From positions 12,248 to 62,900 of the forward strand of contig NMRA01000745.1 in assembly GCA_002633005.1 (NCBI GenBank): 50,653 bases of DNA, given 5' to 3'. Positions within the stretch are counted from its first letter, which is position 1; each line of letters opens with the position of its first letter. Of the stretch, positions 32,637 to 42,973 are shown one piece after another. The position numbers were made by a program, and so were the translations under genes. The notes beneath the pieces were generated by a model, which was not told the origin of the DNA, made no database searches, and saw only the letters and a list, made by a program, of their open reading frames with translations. This DNA comes from Phoronis australis. Lineage: Eukaryota > Phoronida > Phoronidae.

Positions 32637-32813
32637 CAATACAATGTCGACGCTCAGAGATTTGTGACAAACGGGGGTCTTCGCATATGTGAAGCGCTCT
32701 CCCCAATGAACTGCGCTCGTATAAGGCACTACATAGATGATTAAAACTTCCGTTTGGTGTTTCAATCGTCACACTTGTCTCCACTTTCGAAGGTACGTTT
32801 TTACATTCCTGTA
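32637..32813 (-). CDS. Candidate extra exon of gene A: degenerate CCP/sushi domain
   Basis: The 177-base segment is open, phase 1-1 and 59 codons long, like the proven CCP exons (174, 174, 186 bases). It reads ECKNVPSKVETSVTIETPNG, then NHLCSALYERSSLGRALHIC and EDPRLSQISERRHCIG. Four Cys are spaced 24, 15 and 13 residues apart, close to the CCP pattern, and it ends C-I-G as the CCP at 42800 does. The usual CCP Trp and Gly before Cys4 are missing. The acceptor CCTAG (32814-32818) and donor G|GTAAGT are good. Its place in the gene, between the two halves of one EGF, makes constitutive use unlikely. It may be an optional cassette or a dying exon. Confidence 0.5.
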
Positions 32814-33639
32814 CTAGGAAGACAAGACCGTCACACAATTCACAACTTTTGGTGTGTTTACAAATTAAAGAGTAGCAATAAATGAGAATATTTTGTTATT
32901 AGAATGGCCTCAAGAAAGTTTCGAAGTCACGACGTCGGCGATCTTAACCTGTCCCTTTGCAAGCGCAGTTAAATCACTGCGCAATTAGAAGAATTCGGAG
33001 CGTTGTAGAAGGGTAAAAGTCTACCATCACAGCTCTCTATGCTAATATCCCTTCTAAAGAGAGCAAGTCTCCAAGTGATTAATCCCCTCTTCCGGTACAC
33101 GCCCAAAAATACATGCTCACCCGCTCAAACAGGCCCAATTATAAAGTACCCCTTACCGCCAGAGCGCACTGATCATGTCTCAGAATAATAAACCACCACC
33201 GTTGAAGACGCACAGCTTCCCCGTAGTATCGTGTGGCTTCTTTATGCACTGCCCATATTGTTTATGTCGTTAGTTAGAAGTATTGTTCGTATTGATTGAC
33301 AAGACTACCGCAGGATATGGAGCCCATGGAATATCAGAAGAAAAACTACATAGAGCCCGGGCAAAAACAACTTGAAGAACAACATTAAACCAGTCTGGAA
33401 TATCCCTTAGTTATTCAGCAAATCCACTAACTCCAAACCATCACAAACCCAAGATACTAAGCTTATATGTATATGAGCCTCCATTTGAAAGACCGTAGAG
33501 AAGCCATGCGATGTCATGCGGGGTGTTTCTACGAAATGCACATTGTAGTTTTTTTTAATCGTATGGTTTGTGCACTGATTGTGAGAGGGTGGAAATTCGT
33601 ACATGTACCTGTGCGAGGTGGGTAAGCGTGTGCGTGTGT

Positions 33640-34350
33640 GGCGTATGAGACTCAGTGAGGCCCTGTGTAGGGGTTGCTTTCTTGGGAGGCTGAGTAGCTT
33701 TCATGGGCGGAGGAGTTGTTTTCTCATGAAAGGTGTCTTTTTCTTGGGATGACAGCTGAGTTGATTTCTTGGGAAAAGGTGTTGCTTCCTCAGAGGGGGA
33801 GTTGCCTTCATGAGGGGAATACCTTTCTTGGCAGAAGAGTTGCTTTCATGGGAGATGTAGTTTCTTTCTTAGAAGGTACCTGATTTCATAGAAGGGAATG
33901 CTTTATTGGGAATGGGGCTTGCTTTCTTGAAAGTGGGGTTGCTTTCCGGGGAAAGGGAGATTCGTCCTTGTTTGGGGAGCTGCTTTATTGAAAGGGGAGT
34001 TGCTTTTTCAGAAGGCGGAGTTTCTTTCTTAGGAAAAGGACTTGCTTCCATGGTAGGGAGTGTTGCTTCCTTGGCAGGGTTAGTTGCTTTCCTTACTGGG
34101 GGAATAGCTTTGTTGGGAGGGGAGTTGCTTTCTTGGAAGGGGATTGCTTTTTTGGGAAGGGAGGTTGCTTTCTTGGGAGGATGGGTTGGTTTCTTCGGTC
34201 GGGATGAGGTTTTCTAGGGGATCGGGAATGCTTTCTTGGGAGGGAAGATTGTTTTCTTAGTAAAGAGAGCTTTCTTAGAAAAGGTAGTTGCTTCCTTGGG
34301 AGGATTTGCTTTCCTATAAGAAAGAGTTGCGTTCTTGAGAGGTGAAGATC
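33640..34350 (-). repeat. Minisatellite (~21-27 bp unit) with Lys/Pro/Thr coding potential on the minus strand
   Basis: About 25-30 imperfect copies of a unit like GTTGCTTTCTTGGGAAGGGA (plus strand) lie head to tail. Unit lengths vary but are often multiples of three. On the minus strand the units read PKKATPP-like heptads/octads. One frame is open from 34504 to 33869 (212 codons) except for a TAG at 34214-34216. It lies in the gene A intron between 35370 and 32813. Confidence 0.85.
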
Positions 34351-34464
34351 TTTCACAGATGATGTGGGACAACTCGCTTTCATAGAAGCGCATTTTACTT
34401 AAAAAGTCATCTGCATTGACTTCAGAGAATGACTCAAAGCCGAATGGAAGAATTGCTATAAAAT
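34217..34464 (-). other. Possible alternative exon leading into the Lys/Pro repeat
   Basis: A TTTCAG acceptor at 34465-34470 opens a phase-1 frame compatible with the preceding gene A exon. It reads FIAILPFGFESFSEVNADDF, then LSKMRFYESELSHIICERSS, then Lys/Pro repeats (SPLKNAT, ANPPKEATTF, FPPKKAFPIP) and TAG at 34214. Used as a terminal exon it would give a truncated, soluble form. There is no homology support. An intronic minisatellite next to a chance acceptor is the simpler reading. Confidence 0.25.
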
Positions 34465-35116
34465 CTGAAACACCCAGTATCTTTTCTTTTATAAATCTGG
34501 TCAAAGCAAATAACTTAATCAGGCAACAAATATCCCTAAGTGTAATTTGAATTTTAAAACTGAGTGGGTCCCATGAAATCTATACACTCCCAAGTTCAAG
34601 TAAGCTCAACCTTTTGCTCTCTTTATGATACAACCAATATGTTCTGCAAGAGTTTCAAGAGAGTGTTTTGATGAGCTTAACATGGTGGCAGGACCAAGGT
34701 AAAGTGAATTCCGCGCCAACTTCGTTGATTCTTTGAAAAAAAGATGAAGGGATCGAGATACGATGAAAATCAATGAAATGAAATCCCTTAAGCAGGCCCA
34801 AATTCTCAAATAGAGTTATGACAGGCTGGACCTGCACAATGCCTCTTCGCAAAATCGCTCCATGCCAACAAAATTTTCTGGTGGAACCTCCAAGACCAAT
34901 AAGATCCCAGATCAGAGGTGGATTATAATATACACTTACACAAAGAGTGCTTTAAGCCCGGTGTGCATTCCTTAATTATTAAAAATTTTGCTTGAATTTG
35001 AATAACATACACGGTGGTATCCAAAAGCTGTGAACATAGTTAACGCAATGAGCCACAACAGCCAAAAACATTTTTTTTTCCCAAAGAGATGTTATTTTAT
35101 GTTGTTCATCAATTTT

Positions 35117-35300
35117 TCAAGTGTGCAGGCGTTCTGGTACACCTTTTATAGGACATGCGCACGCACAGGTGGGACCATTGCGGTTGTCACCTGCAACCGT
35201 TTTAAGTTTTATGTCTGGGTGAAACTTAGCCGAGGAGCTAGACACATGACACAAATACGCCCCAGCGGGACTCGAACCCACGGCCTTCAGTAAAGACAGC
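35117..35300 (-). mobile_element. tRNA-derived SINE fragment with intact B box
   Basis: GGTTCGAGTCC on the minus strand (35268-35278) is a perfect RNA polymerase III B box, set in a T-arm-like context (CCGTGGGTTCGAGTCCCGC). No convincing A box lies upstream and no tRNA fold can be drawn. The downstream body runs to about 35117. It sits 70 bases from the exon at 35370, in the following intron. Confidence 0.6.
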
Positions 35301-35369
35301 GGGAACTTAGTGCATTTTGGACACACTGCATCCTGCTGCAGGAATGGCTACTTATAATATCTAATTTAC

Positions 35370-35429
35370 CTGTCATCGGAATTTCCAGACACTGTCCACC
35401 ATTCAAGCAAAGGTCTGGTTGGCAAAAAG
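35370..35429 (-). CDS. Gene A exon: first half of split EGF (Cys1-Cys3)
   Basis: A 60-base, phase 1-1 exon encoding FCQPDLCLNGGQCLEIPMT. C-x4-C-x-N-G-G-x-C is the N-terminal half of an EGF domain. Cys4-6 come from the exon at 29703-29855, giving a complete domain with 17 residues between Cys3 and Cys4. The acceptor is TTACAG beside 35429 and the donor is G|GTAAAT. All other EGFs in this gene have Cys1-5 or all six Cys in one exon, so this split is specific to this module. Confidence 0.85.
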
Positions 35430-35932
35430 CTGTAACGAGTTGAAAAATAACGATTCAAATATCTCGTGAAGGCAATGATGTAGAAACATCTGCACGTTGT
35501 ATGTAAACCTTTTTACAACATCGTCAAGGCCTTAATACATGAACAAGATGACAGTAACTGATATATTGAAGCACTTGACATCTATCGAAATTGAACTCTA
35601 GATATCGCTACATGTATTTTATCAGAGGCCTGTTTTCCAAAGAGTGTATTGGAGTTTGTCATTTCAATTTCACTTCAAGATCAAACTATGGACGGATTAA
35701 CATGTTTCATGGGAACCAAACTAAAACTGAATGTTAGAAAATGTGTCAAAACCTGGAAGTTAAAGGACACAAATATGTAATCTGCTGGAATGGACAGAAG
35801 ATACCAAACAAACTTTCAACATTTGGGTATTTGTGGTTGGATTTTTTTGGACAGAGGTCAATAGGCTCGGAGAGAAACATGCCAAAGACATATAATACGG
35901 GTCATCTTGAACGAAAACAATGTTGCTCTTAC

Positions 35933-36106
35933 ACTGATGGCACTTAGGCGGCACACTCCAGTTGCCGTCATCTTTACATGTCACTTGACTACTGCCCAGC
36001 ATGTAGTGCGTTTCGTCACACGTATACGAAGCATCCGATAAATAGGTTGTGGCGTTATACTTGACGTTGGAATTGGATACCTTAGGAGGGGTTCCGCAAT
36101 CCTTAA
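35933..36106 (-). CDS. Gene A exon: CCP/sushi domain 3
   Basis: A 58-codon, phase 1-1 exon encoding KDCGTPPKVSNSNVKYNATT, then YTCDETHYMLGSSQVTCKDD and GNWSVPPKCHQ. Four Cys in CCP order, with CGTPP at the start, the Trp before Cys4 (NWSVPPKC) and an N-x-T sequon. The acceptor is TTCACAG beside 36106. The donor CAGT|GTAAGA keeps phase 1. Confidence 0.93.
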
Positions 36107-36635
36107 CTGTGAAACAGAGAGAAGAAAAGTTAATCGTTACACACAAGTAAAAATTGTGCCTACTCCATTTGAATCATAACTCGAACGCCTATTCAACAGA
36201 ATGAGAAACATATAGTTGAACTGACGGGAAGTTCTTACAAGTAGGCCTACACGAGACATTACATATCGATTCAAGGGTCCTTTTCACGATGCCGAATTTA
36301 TTCAGCTAACAGACCGTTGCCTATCATGATCTCTTGATTAAGATAACTGAAAAAACAAAAATGGACCTAAAGTCAAAGCTGAACCACTTGCCCTACGTAT
36401 AAAAGTGTCAGGTGAACCATAGGCAAACAAATATGCTCTCTATTAACCTTCCGAGCTACGTCATGAAGACTCTGAATATCGAACAAGGGATTCATAGTTG
36501 TGAAAATTGATTATCCGACCTGTAAAGTTCCAAACTTAATAAAAAATCAGTACAAAGGCGGATGTTGTTGCATAATCTTTGTGTGAGTTACATAGCCGGA
36601 CATGAAGCAGGACAGTGCTCGGACAGCGCCCTGAT

Positions 36636-36799
36636 CAGTGTCAGATTTAGAGGGCCGTCAAGGGGGCCATGGCCCCCCTAAAATTGTCCCAGATTACATT
36701 CGGTATTTCGGAGGTGCGCATGTCTGACGAGTATAATCCGACTAATACTCTGCCCTGCCCCCTCCCTCAACTCAAAATCCTGCATCCGCCCCTGCTGAC
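36636..36799 (+). mobile_element. MITE M1 copy 2
   Basis: It aligns to 24832-24994: AGATTTAGAGG start, GGCCCCCCTAAAATT, CGGAGGTGCGCATGTCTGAC, AATACTC, then ACTCAAAATCCTGCATCCG end. CAGTGTCAG at the left faces CTGACACT just outside the right end, so the true termini may extend a few bases further. Confidence 0.75.
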
Positions 36800-38099
36800 A
36801 CTAAGGGAATTGCACTAAAATCCTCCATTCTTCTTATCAAGGAAAAAACGGTTTCTCCTCATTCAGTCTACGTGTATCACAATGCACCAGCGTTCAACTG
36901 TGTCATTGTTAATTTAACTTGTCTATCATTAAATGCCCGTTACCGAACATCATCTTTTTCGAGTATTGCACCATGCTTGTGGTTAGTGACAGTTAACTAT
37001 ATGATCTAACTTCAACCGAGTCAGTAGGGGATTAATGAGAGAAGTGACTGCCGATTGGTCAAGAATCAGATTTGGTGGACAGAAATTCAGTTGCTAAGTG
37101 ATTCACGACCAGAGAACGGTCAGCCCCTGAATTTTCCACTAATCATATTAGCTTTTTACAACACCTGGTATGGAAATTCTCCCGTTTTACCAACAACATC
37201 CACTGCCATGGCTTTGTCCTGGTTACATCTTCGCTGTGTAGAGGTCATCATTGGTAGATCCAACCGAACAGTAGTGGACATTTTCCGGCATTATAATAAC
37301 AAAAAATGAGTTAAAACGCTGTCTATGCCAGAAGATGAAACATCCCGTTCACATTACATTGGATCAGTACGTGGCGCTGAATGCCTGTCCACCAAACATC
37401 TGATCGCCGTTTTGCGGGTAAGTGGTTTTCAATATGGCGCGGCTATTTCGAAAGTCAGCTACACTGGTTGCAGGCTCGTGTGTTATATGTATAGAATTGA
37501 TGATGATGACAACATGTGAGTGACACAGACACGTTACACACAGTCACACAAAACTTGGAAACCGTGCGAATTATGAGAGTTATAGCAATGTGTCTTCCAT
37601 AGAGGAGGGATTTTTAATGTTTTTTACTTCAGTGTTGCCAAGCAACAGACACAGAAGCCATTGACAATGAAGCACCTTCAGAGGGTGCTGCTGGGAACGG
37701 AAAGGGACCGTAAGCAAATAGGTTCGAATAAGTGGCCGCCGGTGTAGCCGTCGTTTCTGGTGAGGAGTGGGATAACGCGGCAAATTAAGAAGACGATGCC
37801 CGCACCACTGCTGATGTTTCTTCATCGCAAGTGAAAGAACATAAAGATTGCCGGAGGTCAGCAAACAAATATGAGGCAAAGGCATAAGTTTAAGTTTCGT
37901 TTATTACTTGGAATTAAATATGACGCAAGTCCTACGATAGGGTCTAGCTGGAGTACGCAAGAACAGAAATATACGACAAAAATTGTCATTTCGCCCTGCG
38001 TTTAAAGGTGTGCACTGGTTCAAGGTAAGGTGAGATAAACAGTTTAGTTTATGTAGTTTAAATGTTACACAGAGCATTTTTTCAATTTATTTTTCATTT

Positions 38100-38790
38100 T
38101 AGCAACTGCGGTACGGAAATGTTGAAATCATCGTGTCATAAAATATAGAAAAATGTGTATCCTATTGCGACACATAATCAAATCTTGAATGACACCTGAC
38201 TTTTAAACAAAAAAACTTCAAAACAATTTTGAATATTTTTAGCGAAATTTAATGTCAACTAAATCGGCAATTAACAATGAAATAATTAGAATACTATTTA
38301 AAATGTCAACACAAAAGATTTTGTGTTTATTTAATGCAACGTATAGTAAATTGTGTTATGATTAGACCTTAACCAATTAAAGAGTAGGCAGCTGAACATG
38401 CCTTTCAGTTCAGCAAAAGTCTTCATGTTGTCGGTGACGCCGAAGATGAGACAAAATGAAAGAGGAATTGCGAGCCCTTAAACCACTCAATAAGTAGCAT
38501 CTCGTGACTAAATTCTGTTGAATAACACAGATGAATAGGTAAAGATCTTAATCGTTAGATTCCATTGTAAAATATTGTTAACAAAGGTTAAAACACTTTC
38601 TAAGTAGCAACTGATGACGTTACCGTCCACAATGACTGACGCGATCCAAATAGGTGACAAAACTTTTTCCACAAATATTACCACAAATGCTTCACCCAAA
38701 ATTATTTTTTTACTATGTGGTATGCGTTATTTTTCGATCATGTCTGCAGAATTTTTTCAAAACGAAAAAATGGTTCAACTGCCTTATTTC
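38100..38790 (+). repeat. Dispersed repeat R2, copy 1
   Basis: It aligns in the same orientation to about 48065-48770. The best-kept block is ACATGCCTTTCAGTTCAGCA, AAAGTC, CATGTTGTCGGTG. No clear termini or coding frame are seen. Confidence 0.75.
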
Positions 38791-39418
38791 GACTTCCTTG
38801 TGGTCTTCATTTGCAGTCTTCTCACAGGCAACACAGTCTCACATGTAGATCAGAAGGGAATCTGTGAGCAAAGACCCCAACCGTAGGTGTATTGTCACTA
38901 CTTTCCACTACAGAGCGGTATGGTGATCTCCTTTAAATGCCATCCTCGGTTAAATTAAAACTATCGTGTTAAAATTCGTTAGAAACACTAGAACTTTAGG
39001 CACACCTAAATGGAGAAACTCGACCGACTCGACATTGCTTGGGTCATTTGTCACTTTCGCGAGGTGTTTACGGGAGATGAACGAATCTGACAAGTTCGTG
39101 TTTTCTTACTTTTGTGGGGAAACGGGAGCGTTTTTAAACGTAAACTACACACGAATTGCGAAATAAAAAATCAAGAAATTTATGTAAGACATGCATTTAT
39201 ATTAGGATCATCAAATAAGCTTTCAATCTATCCCTTTAATTATAGGTCACGTGATCTACCAGGTGTATGAAGACATATAATGCTATGTTATACCACACCG
39301 TATGAGCGCTGTATTTTTGATGTCACATGTAGTTTTAGATAGGATGTATGGATGCGCCTGTCTAAGCCCTATTAGCGTAACCAGGTGAATCATACTTAAA
39401 ACGAAATCAATATCTTAC

Positions 39419-39604
39419 TCTGACATTTAGGTGGATCCTGCCACTGTCCATTTTCTTGACAAGTGATGTTCGACTCTCCTCTAAGGTCATACCCGATGTT
39501 GCAATAGTACAAAGCCTCCTGTCTGCCAGTTATGTCATCGGATTCACGAATAATCTGGTTTCTCCAACCATTTCGGACATACGGCGCTGAACCACACTCT
39601 CGAA
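39419..39604 (-). CDS. Gene A exon: CCP/sushi domain 2
   Basis: A 62-codon, phase 1-1 exon encoding RECGSAPYVRNGWRNQIIRE, then ALYYCNIGYDLRGESNITCQ and ENGQWQDPPKCQ. All four CCP cysteines and the Trp in GQWQDPPKC are present. It is slightly longer than the other two CCPs because of an insert (SDDITGRQE) before Cys2. The acceptor is TTTGCAG beside 39604 and the donor is A|GTAAGA. Confidence 0.94.
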
Positions 39605-41176
39605 CTGCAAAGATAAAAAGACCGGTGCATGTAAAGCGTTTAACTTAACTTTATCTCACTCAAACCTCTTGTTTAAGTAAGTTTGCTTACACATGAAACA
39701 TAAGGCATTAGGTTATCTTGGTTTCCATGAAGCGAGCGGAAGACCCATAAATTTGTGTACTTATAGTCCGTAATTTACACTAAATCTCATCATGTGCACC
39801 ACAGTAATGTCACGATTTCTTGTTCACATGACTGGGTCATTTCTAACAAATCGTCAATTTTCACTGAGATAGCTGTTTTTCCACAAACTTGAAATTTGAA
39901 ATAAAATGTTTGTTCATTCCGCCATTTAACACTCCTTAAGGTTACGTAGGAAGCTCCAGAAATTTCCAAATTTGTCTGAATCGGCTGATTGAGAATTTCT
40001 GATAGTTTAATTCATGCATTGTTCTCTAACACTTCCTATGGGATTGTTTTTAAAATGTTCCCGTTTTGTATGCGAGCCTATAAAAATGACTTTTATGACT
40101 TTTCAAAATTGCATTAAACGAAAACGAAATGACTTTTACAGTAACAGCGTTTTCCTTATGTATTGAAAAAGATTTGATCATCTCATTGACAACGCTGTTT
40201 TGCTATACATATACCTTTCTTTTTAGCTAAATTTTGGTTAATAGATGGTCACGATATCAAATTAAAAATGGATTGGTAAAAGTCCACAATCAAATTCTAA
40301 AGGCTTTTGTACTTTCAGAAAACTTATACTCTTACCGATTTAAAATCTATAGCTTTGAAGATATTTGGTTAAATACTGAGACTTGTACAAACGTGCTATA
40401 TACTTTAACCTTAACACCTTTCCTAAGCAGTTCTTTTCAAATACCGATTAAAACGCGGCTATCCAGGCGTCTCAGAAGAAAGCGTTTTCACCAATTACTT
40501 TTTGAATTGAGAGGACATTCAGCTATCCTGCAGTTACATCCTCGAACCAAGACATTCCCTGAAGATACATGTACTATTCCTGTTCATAGTTATGTAATTA
40601 CAGCTGTATATTGAGACTCCTTTGCTGAGTGTATACATCCCGTGCAGAACACGAAACGATTTTGAAATTAAATAAGTTTGTTGCAAGCATGTATTATGAG
40701 AAGGTTTGGTTAAGTTAGAAGCGGTGTTATGAACGTATTGTGGAACCGTATGTGAGCGAGCAGGTAGCCTGCGATATCAAACGGATTAGAAAAAAACTAA
40801 TCCACCACCCACCCTAAGTGGTATGCCAAACAGAAGTCCACAACATGCGGAATTTGCATTCTTTCTTTGATCGCCAATCATTTCAGCCAACTTACAATTG
40901 TTCTGCTTGCGTGAATGACGTACGTCCATGCAATGAGCTACATGTACTCCTGTGACAGCTTTCCTGATTGGCTCCAATGGTGAATACTACATGTAAAAGG
41001 TTGTGGTTAGCGTAATTTACGCATTCGGTCAGGTTGTTCTAGTCTCCTATGCAGTGAACAGTAAGAGTATGTTGTAAACTTGAGGTAAGATGGACAGACG
41101 TGAGTAGCAATGTACGGTGTATCAAAAGCACCATTGACCAAGCATCAGTAAATTTCAGGATGTTAAAACATGTTAC
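39605..41176. other. Intron of gene A
   Basis: No exon on the minus strand. A 126-codon plus-strand frame (40234-40614) has no recognisable domain, and I do not call it a gene. Confidence 0.45.
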
Positions 41177-41281
41177 CGTGACAATACGTGTGTGTGTAAT
41201 CTCTCGTGCACGAGCAGTTGTACCCGCCAATATTCCGGTCACAAGTTGCTCCGTTCGTGCATCTGTTGCCGTCACAGTTAT
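41177..41281 (-). CDS. Gene A exon: EGF domain 4
   Basis: A 35-codon, phase 1-1 exon encoding NCDGNRCTNGATCDRNIGGY and NCSCTRDYTHTYCH. All six Cys are in place. The Cys5-Cys6 loop (TRDYTHTY) lacks the usual Gly, so its turn is atypical. The acceptor is TTTGCAG beside 41281 and the donor is G|GTAACA. Confidence 0.9.
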
Positions 41282-41640
41282 CTGCAAAGTGAAACCACGG
41301 TGCCATTGTTACTATTGAATTGACTTTTAGTGTATACGACCTTCTTCAATAAAAATAATGATGGGAATCACTGATTCTCGAAAATGCATAAAATGTAAAC
41401 TTGCAAGCACCTGCCTTTGCGCACTATGGTTACGAAATAGCTTGGCCCTGATTGTATCAACTCTTTTAGAAATACCTATTATCCATTGACAGAGTAACTC
41501 AGAAGTTTTATTTGTATTGTACACATCAGTCTTTTAAATCAAGACTGAGTTCGCAATCCATAAGCAACGAATTCTTTAGACACACAGAAGCAAAGTAAAG
41601 CGCCTCAAAATTGAACCACAAATGTCTTTGAAACAAATAC

Positions 41641-41754
41641 CTGTTTGGCAGTGTGTTCCTCGAAACCCAGACTGACACTTGCACACATATCCTATCCACC
41701 GGTCTAGCTTCAAACAGGTGCCTCCGTTTTGGCAAGGATTAGACAAGCACGGAT
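41641..41754 (-). CDS. Gene A exon: EGF domain 3
   Basis: A 38-codon, phase 1-1 exon encoding DPCLSNPCQNGGTCLKLDRW then GYVCKCQSGFRGTHCQT. A textbook EGF (NPCQNGGTC, C-x-C-x-x-G-F-x-G-x-x-C). It does not match the calcium-binding consensus D-x-[DN]-E-C. The acceptor is TTCCAG beside 41754 and the donor is G|GTATTT. Confidence 0.95.
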
Positions 41755-42799
41755 CTGGAATGACAGGGATCCCAATACAAATAAAACATTGTAACCCCTC
41801 GCATGCAAACATTGCCTTAAACATATATATGACCTTATGAACATGTCTGCATACATATATTTAGCCAAATATATATTAAACCATGCATTCCATATGTATT
41901 TTTGAATCTAGTAGGCATGTAGATTGCTAGATTGGTTAACAATCTGCCATTTATTGGGTCAAGTCACTATGTCGTTTGGTTTTATTAGCAAAAAAATGAA
42001 AGTTGCTAGAGCAATTCAACGATGCCGTACCTTTAACATGGCCGTTTGATATAAACATTCAAGGTGAAATCTTACAAAATAGGACCGTTTGTCATTGCTC
42101 AATACAAAAAGCCCTGCCCCTAGTTGAAGCCTATTAATACTCTGTTTGTTCCTCTGCTTCATTGTCACTCACTCAATCTCCCCACATGTCGTCAGCAGTT
42201 TCACATTAATGTTTGACCCCCGGTGAATTCATCTGACTGACACGTAGGCAAAAATAAAAAAATGAAACAAACGTCGTAATAACCACATTCAAATGCAATG
42301 CTTGGGTATGTTCGTGGATATTATAAATCCTCGACGAGCGATTTCTGGAGACCTGATGTTGGAGTAACAAAATGCTTGATTAGAAAGTTTTTTGATTGAT
42401 CATAGATACAGAAAGCAGACATTATCCTTGTAGGAGCAATGCCGTGTATTTGAAAAAGCTGTAAAATAACATTCCAATGCAATACAATTCTTTGTAAAAC
42501 TTACAACCACGAACATGAAACAAAAACAGAACGATTTCAACACAAAAAGTATTCGGCGCAATAGCCACTACGCTACCTGTTATTAACGCACCGATTTCCC
42601 GGTGGAGGCGCATGGTGCACGTGTTGGCGTAGTTCACTGAGAAGCAAGCTTCGAAGACTCGCTATCGATTGCGAGTATAAAAAGGCAGTAAAAAGTGGTG
42701 AGGTAAAAATGTAAGTGATAGTTGTATTTTTCACGTACATGTGTCAGTGACATATGCTGTAGACAATACTATCTAAGGAATCGAAGGGTAACTTCTTAC
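41755..42799. other. Intron of gene A
   Basis: Nothing recognisable apart from AT-rich sequence. Confidence 0.5.
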
Positions 42800-42973
42800 C
42801 TATGCAGTGAGGTGCTTGTTGCCATGTTCCGTCATCCTGACAACGTATGGTGTTACTTCCTCTCATGTCACGCATTGGGTTACACCCATAGGTGGCTTCC
42901 TGTCGGTGGTTTTTGATAAATTCTTTCTCAACATTACCGTCAAGGACGTTTGGAGGAGGGCCACATTTTATAG
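42800..42973 (-). CDS. Gene A exon: CCP/sushi domain 1
   Basis: A 58-codon, phase 1-1 exon encoding IKCGPPPNVLDGNVEKEFIK, then EATYGCNPMRDMRGSNTIRC and QDDGTWQQAPHCI. Four CCP Cys, the CGPPP start and GTW before Cys4 are all present. The acceptor is TTTAG beside 42973 and the donor is G|GTAAGA. Confidence 0.95.

Larger units (their letters stand above)
36107..39418. other. Intron of gene A with MITE and repeat copies
   Basis: MITE M1 copy 2 (36636-36799) and repeat R2 copy 1 (about 38100-38790) are recognised. No exon is seen. Confidence 0.5.

Noticed and set aside
37580-37885. Arg/His-rich minus-strand frame suggestive of a Harbinger-type transposase start
   Set aside because: Only a vague basic-residue resemblance. 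No catalytic motifs, TIRs or repeated copy were seen.
40234-40614. 126-codon plus-strand open frame
   Set aside because: No recognisable domain or splice context. The length is possible by chance in 50 kb.
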